From: Ambrosia x helenae
Taxonomy: Eukaryota; Streptophyta; Magnoliopsida; Asterales; Asteraceae
Direction: 5' to 3'
DNA: 64,000 nt
NCBI GenBank assembly: GCA_030844895.1
Contig: CM061232.1
Span: forward strand, 82,354,555-82,418,554
Numbering within the stretch: position 1 is the stretch's first letter; each line of letters opens with the position of its first letter. The position numbers and the translations under genes were made by a program. The notes under the pieces are model-generated. The model made no database searches and was not told the DNA's origin. It was given only the letters and a program-made list of their open reading frames with translations. This document shows positions 55,576 through 64,000 of this stretch, one piece after another.

Positions 55576-56367
55576 TCATGGTGGTCTCAAAGAACATTTG
55601 CCTACCGAGTTTCCAATGTATGCTCGGTAGTTTACATGTCGTGTCCAAAGATGCTTGACTAGTATCGGCATGTAAAGATCATATGTTTTGCGAGTCCGCT
55701 TCAAAATAACTTGCCCAAAATCGTGCAAGCCAACCTTCCTAACCTTAGGCACCAAACTCACTAGCTCTTCTTGAGGAACCGTGTCTTCAGCAAGGTTTAA
55801 ACATTCATTTTCTTGTGTAGGAAGACTTGGAACCTCTTCTTTAGCCATGGTGGATTCAATCTTTAAATCTTCAACCACATGAGGGATTGGTGCGGTATTC
55901 ATCTCCACAACCTCCTCCCCAACTTGTGACAAAATCCACTCTTGTTTTGCTTGACATTTTTCATGAGGTGATAAGGCGATATAAGCCTTATCCTTTCTTC
56001 TTTCATAGCTTAGAATGTCGTACTTATAATTGAGCCATTTTAGCCGACATTCTCGTGATTGATGAGGTTTTGCTAATTCTTTTTCGACATTAGAAAGTTG
56101 CACTTTAAACGTAATCTTGTCAAGTCTGCTTTGATCTGCCTGAAGTTCCCGCTTATGTTCGGCGTTCACTAGTGTTTGGTAGTGTTGAAGGGTCGGAGGA
56201 GGGGCAAGCTCTTCATAGTACAAGACCGGAGTGTTCTCCCATATTTCATAAGCAATTAAATACCTTCTTGCTGCCTCCTTTTTCAATGCAAGCTTTGGAC
56301 AATATTCAAAAGTGTGGCGCGGATCCCCACAAACCGCACATGTATCGCGATATGCATACATGATCAA
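55576..56367 (-). CDS. Zinc-knuckle ORF of element D
   Basis: 263 codons starting MIMYAYRD. CAVCGDPRHTFEYC (residues about 10-23) is a CX2CX4HX4C zinc knuckle. A charged helical middle follows (ELQADQSRLDKITFKVQ, EKELAKPHQSRECRLKW), then an acidic region, and it ends VGLHDFGQVILKRTRKTYDL through VNYRAYIGNSVGKC and SLRPP. The C-terminus equals that of element E's ORF although the rest has diverged. Probably an Athila-type Gag C-terminal piece retained in a non-autonomous element. No protease or RT follows. Confidence 0.65.
   Translation of the reverse strand: MIMYAYRDTCAVCGDPRHTFEYCPKLALKKEAARRYLIAYEIWENTPVLYYEELAPPPTLQHYQTLVNAEHKRELQADQSRLDKITFKVQLSNVEKELAKPHQSRECRLKWLNYKYDILSYERRKDKAYIALSPHEKCQAKQEWILSQVGEEVVEMNTAPIPHVVEDLKIESTMAKEEVPSLPTQENECLNLAEDTVPQEELVSLVPKVRKVGLHDFGQVILKRTRKTYDLYMPILVKHLWTRHVNYRAYIGNSVGKCSLRPP
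55602..55630 (-). other. Hairpin at the ORF 3' end (element D)
   Basis: CTACCGAG/CTCGGTAG arms with a 13-base loop, 23 bases before the stop codon, as in element E. Confidence 0.75.
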
Positions 56368-56541
56368 AACTTGAGCTTCTTTTACCTGCGAAAGAAAAAT
56401 CTTGCACAGACAACTAGAAAACCCAAAGTGAAATCTAATAAAAAAAAACTAAAAATAAAAACAAAGATTTTTTTTTTTGAATTTTAAAACAAGTAAATAT
56501 ACACACAAACAAACACACAATGCAACACTAAGCGCACTAGC

Positions 56542-56559
56542 TCCCCGGCAACGGCGCCA
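56542..56559 (-). other. Primer-binding site of element D (Asp tRNA)
   Basis: The complement reads TGGCGCCGTTGCCGGGGA, two bases from the LTR, same as in element E. Confidence 0.9.
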
Positions 56560-56561
56560 TT

Positions 56562-57697
56562 TGATGACCTCGGTCGTCACGGGTCATACAAGACCTAAAT
56601 AACCTAGGTAGCCAGGGTAAGTAGGGAATATCAAATCCACAAGGAGCATGTGGTTAGCGTCACAATGGTTGTTTATTTGTCTAAGCTAGTTACCAAAATA
56701 AATATAAAAAATACAATTATGAAGTTGGCTAGTTTTATCTTTTTGTTTGTTTTATAAAAATGTTGAAATGATAACAAAATAATCTAAATCAATAATAAAG
56801 ATAAATGTAACTTCCACCCGAGATCCTATTTGTATAATCTTGCAACCTATTCGATTTAACTACAAGAACACCACATAGACATGGCCTTGGTTATCCTGTC
56901 ACAATAAGTAGCTATCCTGTCACAATAACTATTCAGATTGAAATAATAACTAGGGACATGTTTTCAACGTAAACCGTACGCCTAGCTATCCCTATACAAA
57001 TATCAACCAACCTCCCTATGATGCCAGAAATCACAGTTAATAGATAAATTGGTTCAAATATAAGCAAGGTTTATTCAATCCAACACAAGTAGTAAAAATA
57101 CTAGTTCATACATAATTAAAACGAGTTCAGAATACAAAATCAATACAAAGATTCACCCGGGGGAAAGCTACAAATAACTTAACCGCTCATGGTTATGGTA
57201 GAAGCCCCCATCTTATTTCTCATTGTTCCAGCCTTCTGCCCTCTGATGTGCGATTCTCTTTCAACAGCCAAAAGCTGCCGTCAATCCCTCCCCTGATTGT
57301 TGTTGAAAAACCCTTTTTAAGTCATCGAACCTCTCCTGACTCTCTATTGGCCCACCTCATAATCCAACAGTTAAACTCACGTTCCTTTGCGGCCTTCTAA
57401 TTTGTGAGCCCAATTTAAATTTATTTAGTCCATGAGTCTTGAATATAATTCTTTTCATTTCCTGTAGTTAGCAATTTGACAATAAATAATTAAACTAAAG
57501 ACTATCATAATTAGTTTCTCAGTTAAAGACATTATGTATTTCAAAAGATTAATATTAATTAACAATTTAACTTATTTTCTTCTTAATCGAAATGATATAA
57601 AAACAAATAAAAATAGTATCTTTTGTAACAATATCGATGCATTATTATTATTATTATTATTACTATAAAATAGAGTGTATTTATAATGCAACGATCA
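56562..57697 (-). repeat. Right LTR of element D
   Basis: 1136 bp, TGATGACCTCGG...CGATCA. The 5' LTR in element orientation. Confidence 0.9.
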
Positions 57698-58369
57698 CAC
57701 AGTCCCAACAATCTTTACATTTATACCTGATGTTAGCTAGACATCGTAACATGATACTAAAGCATCGTGAACCATTGCTGAATGTTAGCACCGGTTATCA
57801 CCCGGTGTCATAAGTTAGATAGGACAAATATGCACCAGTCCGACCTCTAGTCGACCAGAGTGGGGTTTGTCGGGAACAATAGATCTATTCACACTTTCCC
57901 CGCTATGTATCCACATATTTATGGTTCACAAGTTAGAAAGGATTTAATGATGAAATGTTGCTTAGTACCCATGTGATATAATGTAATATTGTGGTCTGAA
58001 AAGTTTGTGTTTGTATCGCATATTTCTCCCCCAATAATGAAAATAGTAAAACAGTGGGGCTGTGAAACTCACCTTAGGCTGCGTTCTTCACGTAAATAAA
58101 TAACCATGCTTGTTGTGAAATTACAACTACCGGAAACTTACGACGAATAGCCTATAAATATTTGACCGATGATGTGTTTGTCTAATAATCCCAGGTTATC
58201 TAAAACTTGACTTTGAATGTTTGTAAAAGTTTGACATTTGTCACGACTACAGAAGACTCGACATCCCGTTGATGACCTGTTATATCAGTTCATTAAGTAT
58301 ATATAGTTCAAACTCAAGTAATGCACATAAAACACTTAGTTTATATCAAAGACTCACAATTTTTCACGT

Positions 58370-59134
58370 TGGTGCAAATGATACTATTCCAGTCTCATTT
58401 GTACACTTAGTAAATTCGAATGGGTCCTAAAATTAGTCATTCGCATTAACAGAATGGACCTTTGATAAGAATGAGGTAATTTAGTGCGAATGGGTATAAA
58501 TCCCTCTCATTCGCACCATCGATCGTGCAAATGGGAGAAAATCCTACTCATTCGCACCTCGACCGTGCGAATTGGAACTTATTTGTACCTGTTCAATTGT
58601 TAAGCTATTTTGACGAACATAAACCCTTCAAATCCAATCGAAAACCTCACAAATACTCCGAAACATTACAGTCACCCTTATCTATCCTAACCACATGTTA
58701 CTACACCTGATTCAGTCATCAACTAATCCGTTTCGCACACCAAATAATATATTACCCAAAATAGTAAATTATGGAGATGTCACATCAATTGCATGAGAAA
58801 CTTACCCAAAGTGGAAAGCACTAAATCAACATCATTTCTAGATTATTAAGCACATATTAAATCACTTAGATCTAGTTTACAAAGGTTTTTATTTAAGAAA
58901 AACACTTAGAAATTGGATATGGACACTTAGGGTTTGTTAAAAAAATGTATGCAAATGAATTCAAAAGGGTTTATATGATTAACACACCTTGAATCTGCAC
59001 TTGATATTGATATAAAACTTGTTTTAGCTTTAGGATCCAAGAAATAAGGGCAAAAACTTGTTTCTATAGGTTGGGGTTTGAGAGAGGGCACTTGGGGGTG
59101 AGTTAGGGTTGTGAAATAATAAGAATGAGGCAAA

Positions 59135-59178
<44 letters not shown>

Positions 59179-59310
59179 CACACACACACACTTATACTCC
59201 GCATACCAAATTGTGCGAATAAGTCAATTACCATGCGAATGAGGATCCAAACTTCCCATTCGCATCCTATATCATGCGAATGAGAAGTTTCAACTACTCA
59301 TTCATACCTA
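58370..59310. repeat. CATTCGCAC / GTGCGAATG motif array in LTR C
   Basis: About a dozen copies or variants. Inverted pairs lie at 58508-58516 with 58525-58533 and at 58549-58557 with 58565-58573. A second cluster is at about 59211-59305. Confidence 0.65.
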
Positions 59311-59663
59311 TAACTCCAAAATAGCATTTTAACATACATTAACATATTAATTCACATAATCATCATTTGTAAGTTGTTAATTGATTGTAGAACATGTAAT
59401 ACTTAATAAGTTACTCCAATTATATGTTTTCATCAACAACAAGACTCAAGACTCATGTGCACGTGTGTGTTTTCCCCATGATTCCCCGACTTATTGAAAT
59501 ATGGACAACTATAGACATTATACAAGTATGAACGAACCCCCCATGATTCCCGAATCATCGAACCGACTCAACTAGCCCAGTTAAGTACGTTATATAAAAT
59601 GTTTCACTAAGGTAGACTTATATGTTTGTAAAAAATATTAACCTGAGTTTGGCGGATGTCACA

Positions 59664-59763
59664 TTTTTAGATTCTTCTTGAAAATTGTTGATGATTATTC
59701 TCGAGCAGTTTGGGTGTGTTTATTAAAGAATAAAACAAAAGTGTTTTTCTTTTGCTTTGTCTA
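59664..59763 (+). pseudogene. Decayed copia continued: integrase core piece
   Basis: After LTR C the frame gives FRFFLKIVDDYSRAVWVCLL, the second part of the integrase core start (DDYSR motif), then ends at the next LTR. Confidence 0.65.
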
Positions 59764-59937
59764 TGTAACACCCAAACCAATGGCGGAAACATCGAGGTGC
59801 CATGTAGTGATGATTGTTCAATAGCTCATGGTACTAAATGAAAGTTTGTATTAATTGATTTACAATTTTCATACAAGTAATAACAGTTACAAGTTGATTA
59901 AATAAACTTGATTAATATAAGTAGGTCCAATGCTACT
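59764..59937 (-). repeat. Fragment of a gypsy LTR related to A1/A2
   Basis: TGTAACACCCAAACCAATGG and ATTGTTCAATAGCTCATGGT closely follow the LTR edge of A1 (15351 onward). It is cut off at the next copia LTR after about 174 bp; the rest may lie beyond the window. Confidence 0.6.
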
Positions 59938-60440
59938 TGTAGGTGCACGAATGTGACTATCGCTTTGGATTTACATAGTATGGCGTTTATTATAAAGACT
60001 TTGAAGTTCTGAAGGTACATTCGACCAACCGTGGGGTCAAAGGGACATTTAGAAGGTCGAATGAAGCTTTGTATGATTATATGTTTTGGTTCGAGCTTTG
60101 TATAAGGTCGAAGGGATCATTCGACCTATGCAATGGGTCGAATGAAACTGTCTATATATAGGTTTGATTTCATTTTGCATGTGAACAGTTGGTCATTCAG
60201 TCTAGGTTTTGTGTGTGTGTTCTGAGTTAAGTCTAGAAACATCTGAATGTATGTTTTGTAGATAAACTAAGGCTTATTGAGTTGTAATAAATTGTTTTAT
60301 CAATCAAATGTTTATTGAAAAGGATTAAATCGTGTTCTTATTTGTTTTCTATCATTTTGCATGTGCTTTAGGGATTCCGCACCTAAATTACTTCACTTTT
60401 ATGATAACGTAGTTGATTTCTTACAATCCGATCCTCTACA
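59938..60440 (+). repeat. 5' LTR of the second Sirevirus-like element
   Basis: The end CTACA at 60440 lies three bases before the primer site. The start TGTAG (59938) is chosen for matching inverted ends and is not confirmed by a second copy. Confidence 0.5.
60121..60163 (+). promoter_or_regulatory. LTR promoter: inverted motif pair and TATA
   Basis: CATTCGACC (60121-60129) and GGTCGAATG (60139-60147), then TATATATA (60156-60163). Same design as the first copia LTR with a different motif. Confidence 0.6.
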
Positions 60441-60443
60441 TAG

Positions 60444-60455
60444 TGGTATCAGAGC
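60444..60455 (+). other. Primer-binding site (initiator Met tRNA)
   Basis: TGGTATCAGAGC, three bases after the LTR. Confidence 0.9.
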
Positions 60456-60719
60456 TTTGCTCAATCATACAATTGCAAAGTGATAGATTTCGAAGAGATT
60501 TGGAGTAAAAAACATCTAAAAACTTCAGTTTTGTATGAACTTTGAATGATAATGGAGATTGATTGATTTAGGGTTCCTTTCACGGATAAAATCAAAATTT
60601 CTTTCACAAAACTTGATCTCCATCAATTCCGAGGCAAAACCTGATTAACATCATTGAAATTCATCAACTTTTGAAAAATTTGGATAAAAAAACTGATTTT
60701 TGAAGAATAACCGTTTTTC

Positions 60720-61015
60720 AAAGGGGTCAGGTCAAATCAGAAGGTTTTAGGTCAAACAAGTGAGTTTTTGGGTCGAATAGGTGAGTTTTTGGTCGAACCA
60801 GAGGAGTTTTAGTTTGAATCAAGTGTTTTTTGGTGTATTGTGTTTTCATTCGAACCGTTATTTCTCATTCGACCTTACGGGAGGTCGAACCAGGGTTTTA
60901 TCTAGGTCGAATCAGAGTTTTTGTGTCACAAATCTCCATTCGAGTCAATTGTTAGGGTCGAACCAACCAGATTTGTTCATTCGAACCCACGATTGTAAAT
61001 TATAGGTCGAACCAT
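60720..61015 (+). repeat. Leader array of GGTCGAA(T/C) motifs
   Basis: GGTCGAA copies near 60771, 60789, 60892, 60905, 60955 and 61004, with related ATTCGACC/ATTCGAACC forms near 60848, 60868 and 60978, just before the gag ATG. Confidence 0.7.
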
Positions 61016-61059
61016 GTTCTGTTTTCCAAGATATTCTAAGTGTTGACTTTTCGAGCATT

Positions 61060-62565
61060 ATGGACAATATTTTGAGATTTCATATGACACCTAGACCTGA
61101 TACAACACCACAACAACATGTTCCTATGAATCCTTGGGCGGTAGCATCTCAAAAGATGAACACACAACCGATAAATTGTCTTGCCATGACTAGTTCAACA
61201 CCACAAACTATTACTCATTCCCCACAACAAGTACATGATTTTTGGGGAGTTGCAGCAGCAACGGTGCAGAATCAGACTTCGAATGCGATTACTACGTTGA
61301 TCAACGACTTATCATCTGGTAGTGGAAATCGTCCTCCAAAGTTGTTGAACATGTTTGGATGGTATGAGATTGGAAGGTGGAGAGGCGTGGCAAATGATCA
61401 TGAAGGGATATACTCCGCCAATGGTAGAGAACACAAGTTTACCTATTCCTCTCGAAGATTTAAAAGATGACGAGAAAAAGAAGTTTGCTGTTGAGAAGAA
61501 GGCGTTTTCTCAATTTTCTCAAGCCATAACCACATATTTGTTACATCAATTTGGATCTTGCACTACTTCGAAACAATTATGGGATTGTTTAAAGAATCGA
61601 CATGATGGGAATGACAAAGACTAGAAGGATTCGCATGGAAGAGTTGAGAAAGGAGTTTGAGAATTTCAGCTATGTGGGAAATGAAACTTTGAAGGAACTT
61701 ATTCCTAGATATTGTCATTTCTTGTCAGAGTTATCAAACTATGAGATAACTATTCCCATGGGTGAGATTGTTGATAAGTTTGTTGATTCGTTGCCACCAT
61801 ATGGGGGACAACATGTTGAAGTATTGAAAGAAAATGATGCGTATCAGTATTGGATTATTAATGAGTTCATACAGAAGCTTGAGAACAAAGAAATGGAGGA
61901 GAAAAGGAAAGCCAAAAGAACACAGTTCCCATAAAATCCGAAACTGTATTATGCTACATCATCTTCCTCTATGTCTAACCCATCAGGAGGAGTGAGTGTT
62001 GCACCTCACATTGCTTGTGTTTCAAATGTTGTTGAACCTCAAAGAACTCTAATCAACTATCTTGCTCTAAGACCGACTTACACACCAACTTCTTTCATAC
62101 CAACTCAACCTCAAATATTTGTTTCTTGTTATACATCATCTATGACCATACCTCAACAACAACAACAATATGTAGCTCCAATGATGGCACAAGCATCCTC
62201 AAGCCAAAGTCCAATCGTGTTGGAAACTTCCAACATGAACAATGTGACTGTAGAAGTGGCACAACAACACATTGCTTTAGTTTCAGCAATAGTCGCTTCA
62301 TACAATGGACTGGTGGCAAGTCAGATAGGAAACAACAATCTGACAAATGAGGATTATGCCCAGGTCGACAAGGAAGAGATGGAACTGATCGACATTCAGT
62401 GGGCATTTGCAAGTGTGATGAGGAGAGCTACTGAATTCATAGAGAAAACTGGAAGAACTGGTCTCGCTACCTCACCGAATACTACCTATGGTTTCAATAA
62501 AGCCTAGGTAACTTGCTTTAACTGTGGAACTCGAGGTCATTTCAAGAGAGAATGTACCTAACCAA
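61060..62565 (+). pseudogene. gag: Copia Gag, decayed
   Basis: ATG at 61060 (MDNILRFHMTPRPD) opens 136 codons, then frame changes near 61370-61470 and 61610-61625 and stops at 61934 and 62507. Readable parts: KKKFAVEKKAFSQFSQAITT, TTSKQLWDCLKNRHDG, IRMEELRKEFENFSYVGNET, IPRYCHFLSELSNYEITIP, FVDSLPPYGGQ (capsid), KEEMELIDIQWAFASVMRRA, and CFNCGTRGHFKREC (about 62516-62557, CX2CX4HX4C knuckle). Dead copy of the Gag type seen at 10166-11707. Confidence 0.75.
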
Positions 62566-63840
62566 TGCCACAAGGTAACCGAAATCCTTTTAACTCCAAC
62601 TATAAAAATCGTCAATCACAAAACCAGGTTACTTACCAAAGGCAAAACAACAACAACAACTATCCACAACAAAACAGTTACCAAAACCGACAAAACACAT
62701 GTCAAAATACCACACCAAGACAAACATCTACAACTAACCAAACCCAAACTACATCTAACCTAACCAGAACCATTGTTCCTCTTTCTACACCAAATACTCA
62801 ACCTCAAAATGAGAACCACGCAATGGTGATATAGAAAGATGAGGGTTTTGATTGGAATTGCATGCAAAACATGCAGTTGGGTGTTGAAGAGGTTACTAGT
62901 GGGAATGTAGCTTGTTTTGCGCAAGAGATGGTATTGGAGGAGCCGGTGATAGATGATAAAGATTTAGTTTCTGAGAAAGTGTCTGAGGTTGTGATTGAGA
63001 AAGTTTCTGAAGTTGTGATTGAAAAGATCATTGAAGAAGTTCCAGATTGTGTTGTTGAGAAGGTTGAGGAACCGGTTGCTGAAATGGTTTCAGGGATGAT
63101 TATTGATTCTGTTGCTGATATCTCTGATGATCCAGACTCTGTTTATTCGGATTCAGAAAGCGAATCTGATTCAGAAGCTAGCGTTAATTCTCTTGATGAC
63201 GACATTGATCAGTTGCTAGCTGAGGCAGATTTTCTGATGACGAAGAAGCCATGCATGGTGAATGATGCTTTCATAAAGATCGAATATTCAAAGTTCTTTG
63301 CAAGAACGGAAGTTCACTTTGCATTGATGGCTATGACAGACCCGCCTAAACCGGTAAGTATTAACTCTTCTACTAGTGATAAATATTATGGTACTTGTGA
63401 TAGATTAAATGATGAAGTTAAGCAACTTAAGCATATGCTTGAGAGTGCTAAAATCGTCATTCAATCTTATCGCAAGGACGAGCATGATTTCAACAAAACA
63501 CTTGATGGTTATAAAAAGGATGTTTCAGAATTGACTAAAACTCTATCTTTAAACAAATAGCCATTAACAATTACATTAATGAAATTGAAGAAACTAAACT
63601 TGAAATGGCTAAAATCAAGTGTTTTGCTGAGAAAATCAACAAAAAGTTAGAGAGTTATAAACATGTGGCGTATGTTTTGGACCACATCGTTGAGGAATCA
63701 TCACAATCCAGTAGTGCAAGCTTCAAAATGTTCCTGCTCCAGTGTTATTTGAAAACCACAATCTAAATTCAGTAACACCAGAGAGTTTAGTGAAATCGGA
63801 TTCCTCATCAGATAACGAATCTAACACTTCAAGTGTTGGT
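62566..63840 (+). pseudogene. Gag-linker region of the second copia element
   Basis: Gln/Asn-rich stretch (62566-62833) with a TAG at 62833-62835. Then 62862-63560: 232 codons with VSEVVIEKVSEVVIEKIIEE repeats, an acidic Ser/Asp run (SDSESESDSEASVNS), and a coiled coil at the end. The coiled coil continues in another frame after 63560 (INEIEETKLEMAKIKCFAEK). It corresponds in position to the coiled-coil linker ORF at 11711-13207. Further stops occur near 63765 and 63858. Confidence 0.6.
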
Positions 63841-64000
63841 GATCCAAATTCTGATTAGAGACCGATACTTGGATTGAATGATGAGGGAGTAGTTGTAGTA
63901 ACTGATGTTTCAGATACTGGCGATGAGGAACCTAAGAACAGTGTTGAGATTCCATTGGAAAATCACATTCGAACAAATGAGATAGTTTCACCTTCTCTGG

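Larger units (their letters stand above)
53145..57697 (-). mobile_element. Athila-like gypsy derivative D, non-autonomous
   Basis: LTRs 53145-54276 and 56562-57697, ends TGATGACC...CGATCA on the plus strand. The Asp-tRNA primer site (complement at 56542-56559) adjoins the right LTR and the purine tract (complement 54277-54290) adjoins the left, so it runs on the minus strand. It has one ORF and no pol. The LTR sequence differs from that of element E but the interior layout and 3' motifs are shared. The flanks (AAACC, CACAG) do not match, so no target duplication is visible. Confidence 0.85.
52762..59663 (-). mobile_element. Solo gypsy LTR C, split by element D
   Basis: Begins TGTCACACCCTCAAATCC and ends GGCGGATGTCACA, with imperfect T-rich flanks (GTTTT left, TTTTT right). 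Removing D (53145-57697) leaves about 2349 bp, matching one LTR of the related families, so it is a solo LTR left by recombination. Shared LTR words include GGGGCTGTGAAACTCACCTT (about 58058-58077). The upper part carries an array of CATTCGCAC/GTGCGAATG motifs and, at 59130-59185, TATATG and AC microsatellites. Confidence 0.7.
59938..64000 (+). mobile_element. Second Sirevirus-like copia element (5' part, runs off window)
   Basis: 5' LTR, Met-tRNA primer site, leader, decayed gag with zinc knuckle, then a gag-linker region up to the window edge. Gag order and the KEEMELIDIQWAFASVMRRA segment before the knuckle parallel the first copia element, but the sequences have diverged. Confidence 0.75.

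Overview
This window is plant nuclear DNA made almost entirely of transposable elements, most likely from a eudicot and probably Asteraceae. The family guess rests on recalled resemblance of the retroelement proteins and is an inference. Evidence for a plant genome: AT-rich sequence with TA, AAT and TC/AC microsatellites; initiator-Met and Asp tRNA primer-binding sites; Ty1-copia, Ty3-gypsy, L1-type LINE, Helitron and hAT-like elements. I see no convincing intact host gene.

Layout. 1-1113 is the 3' part of a Helitron. 1114-1711 ends in a second, decayed Helitron terminus. 1739-8362 is an element with imperfect inverted ends that holds a mini two-exon ORF and tandem-repeat arrays, and is split by a minus-strand LINE (3799-8102). 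8870-34814 is a Sirevirus-like copia element: LTR, gag, a gag-like second ORF, pol and an intact downstream 663-codon ORF. Its pol gene is cut by two gypsy elements of one family: 15351-22658 (minus, gag only, target duplication GTTCG) and 23524-30508 (plus, no coding, target duplication GAAAA). 34946-35770 is a fragment of an RT-domain gene. 36728-51050 is a minus-strand gypsy remnant. Its LTR was entered by a Helitron (39121-49898), which itself carries two hAT-like non-autonomous elements and an Athila-like LTR element (43741-49180). 51740-59763 is a decayed copia split by a solo gypsy LTR (52762-59663), which is split in turn by a second Athila-like element (53145-57697). From 59938 to the window end there is another Sirevirus-like copia with a decayed gag.

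The most interesting signals are non-coding. Two copia elements each carry their own short motif (TGCGCACTT in one, GGTCGAAT in the other), arranged as an inverted pair just upstream of the TATA box and then repeated many times in the leader. The first element repeats this whole promoter-plus-leader arrangement in front of its 3' ORF. A third LTR shows a comparable CATTCGCAC/GTGCGAATG array. The two Athila-like elements share an 8-bp-stem hairpin embedded in the last codons of their ORFs, and it is duplicated in one of them.

All boundaries were read by eye. Those supported by matching target duplications are the most reliable.
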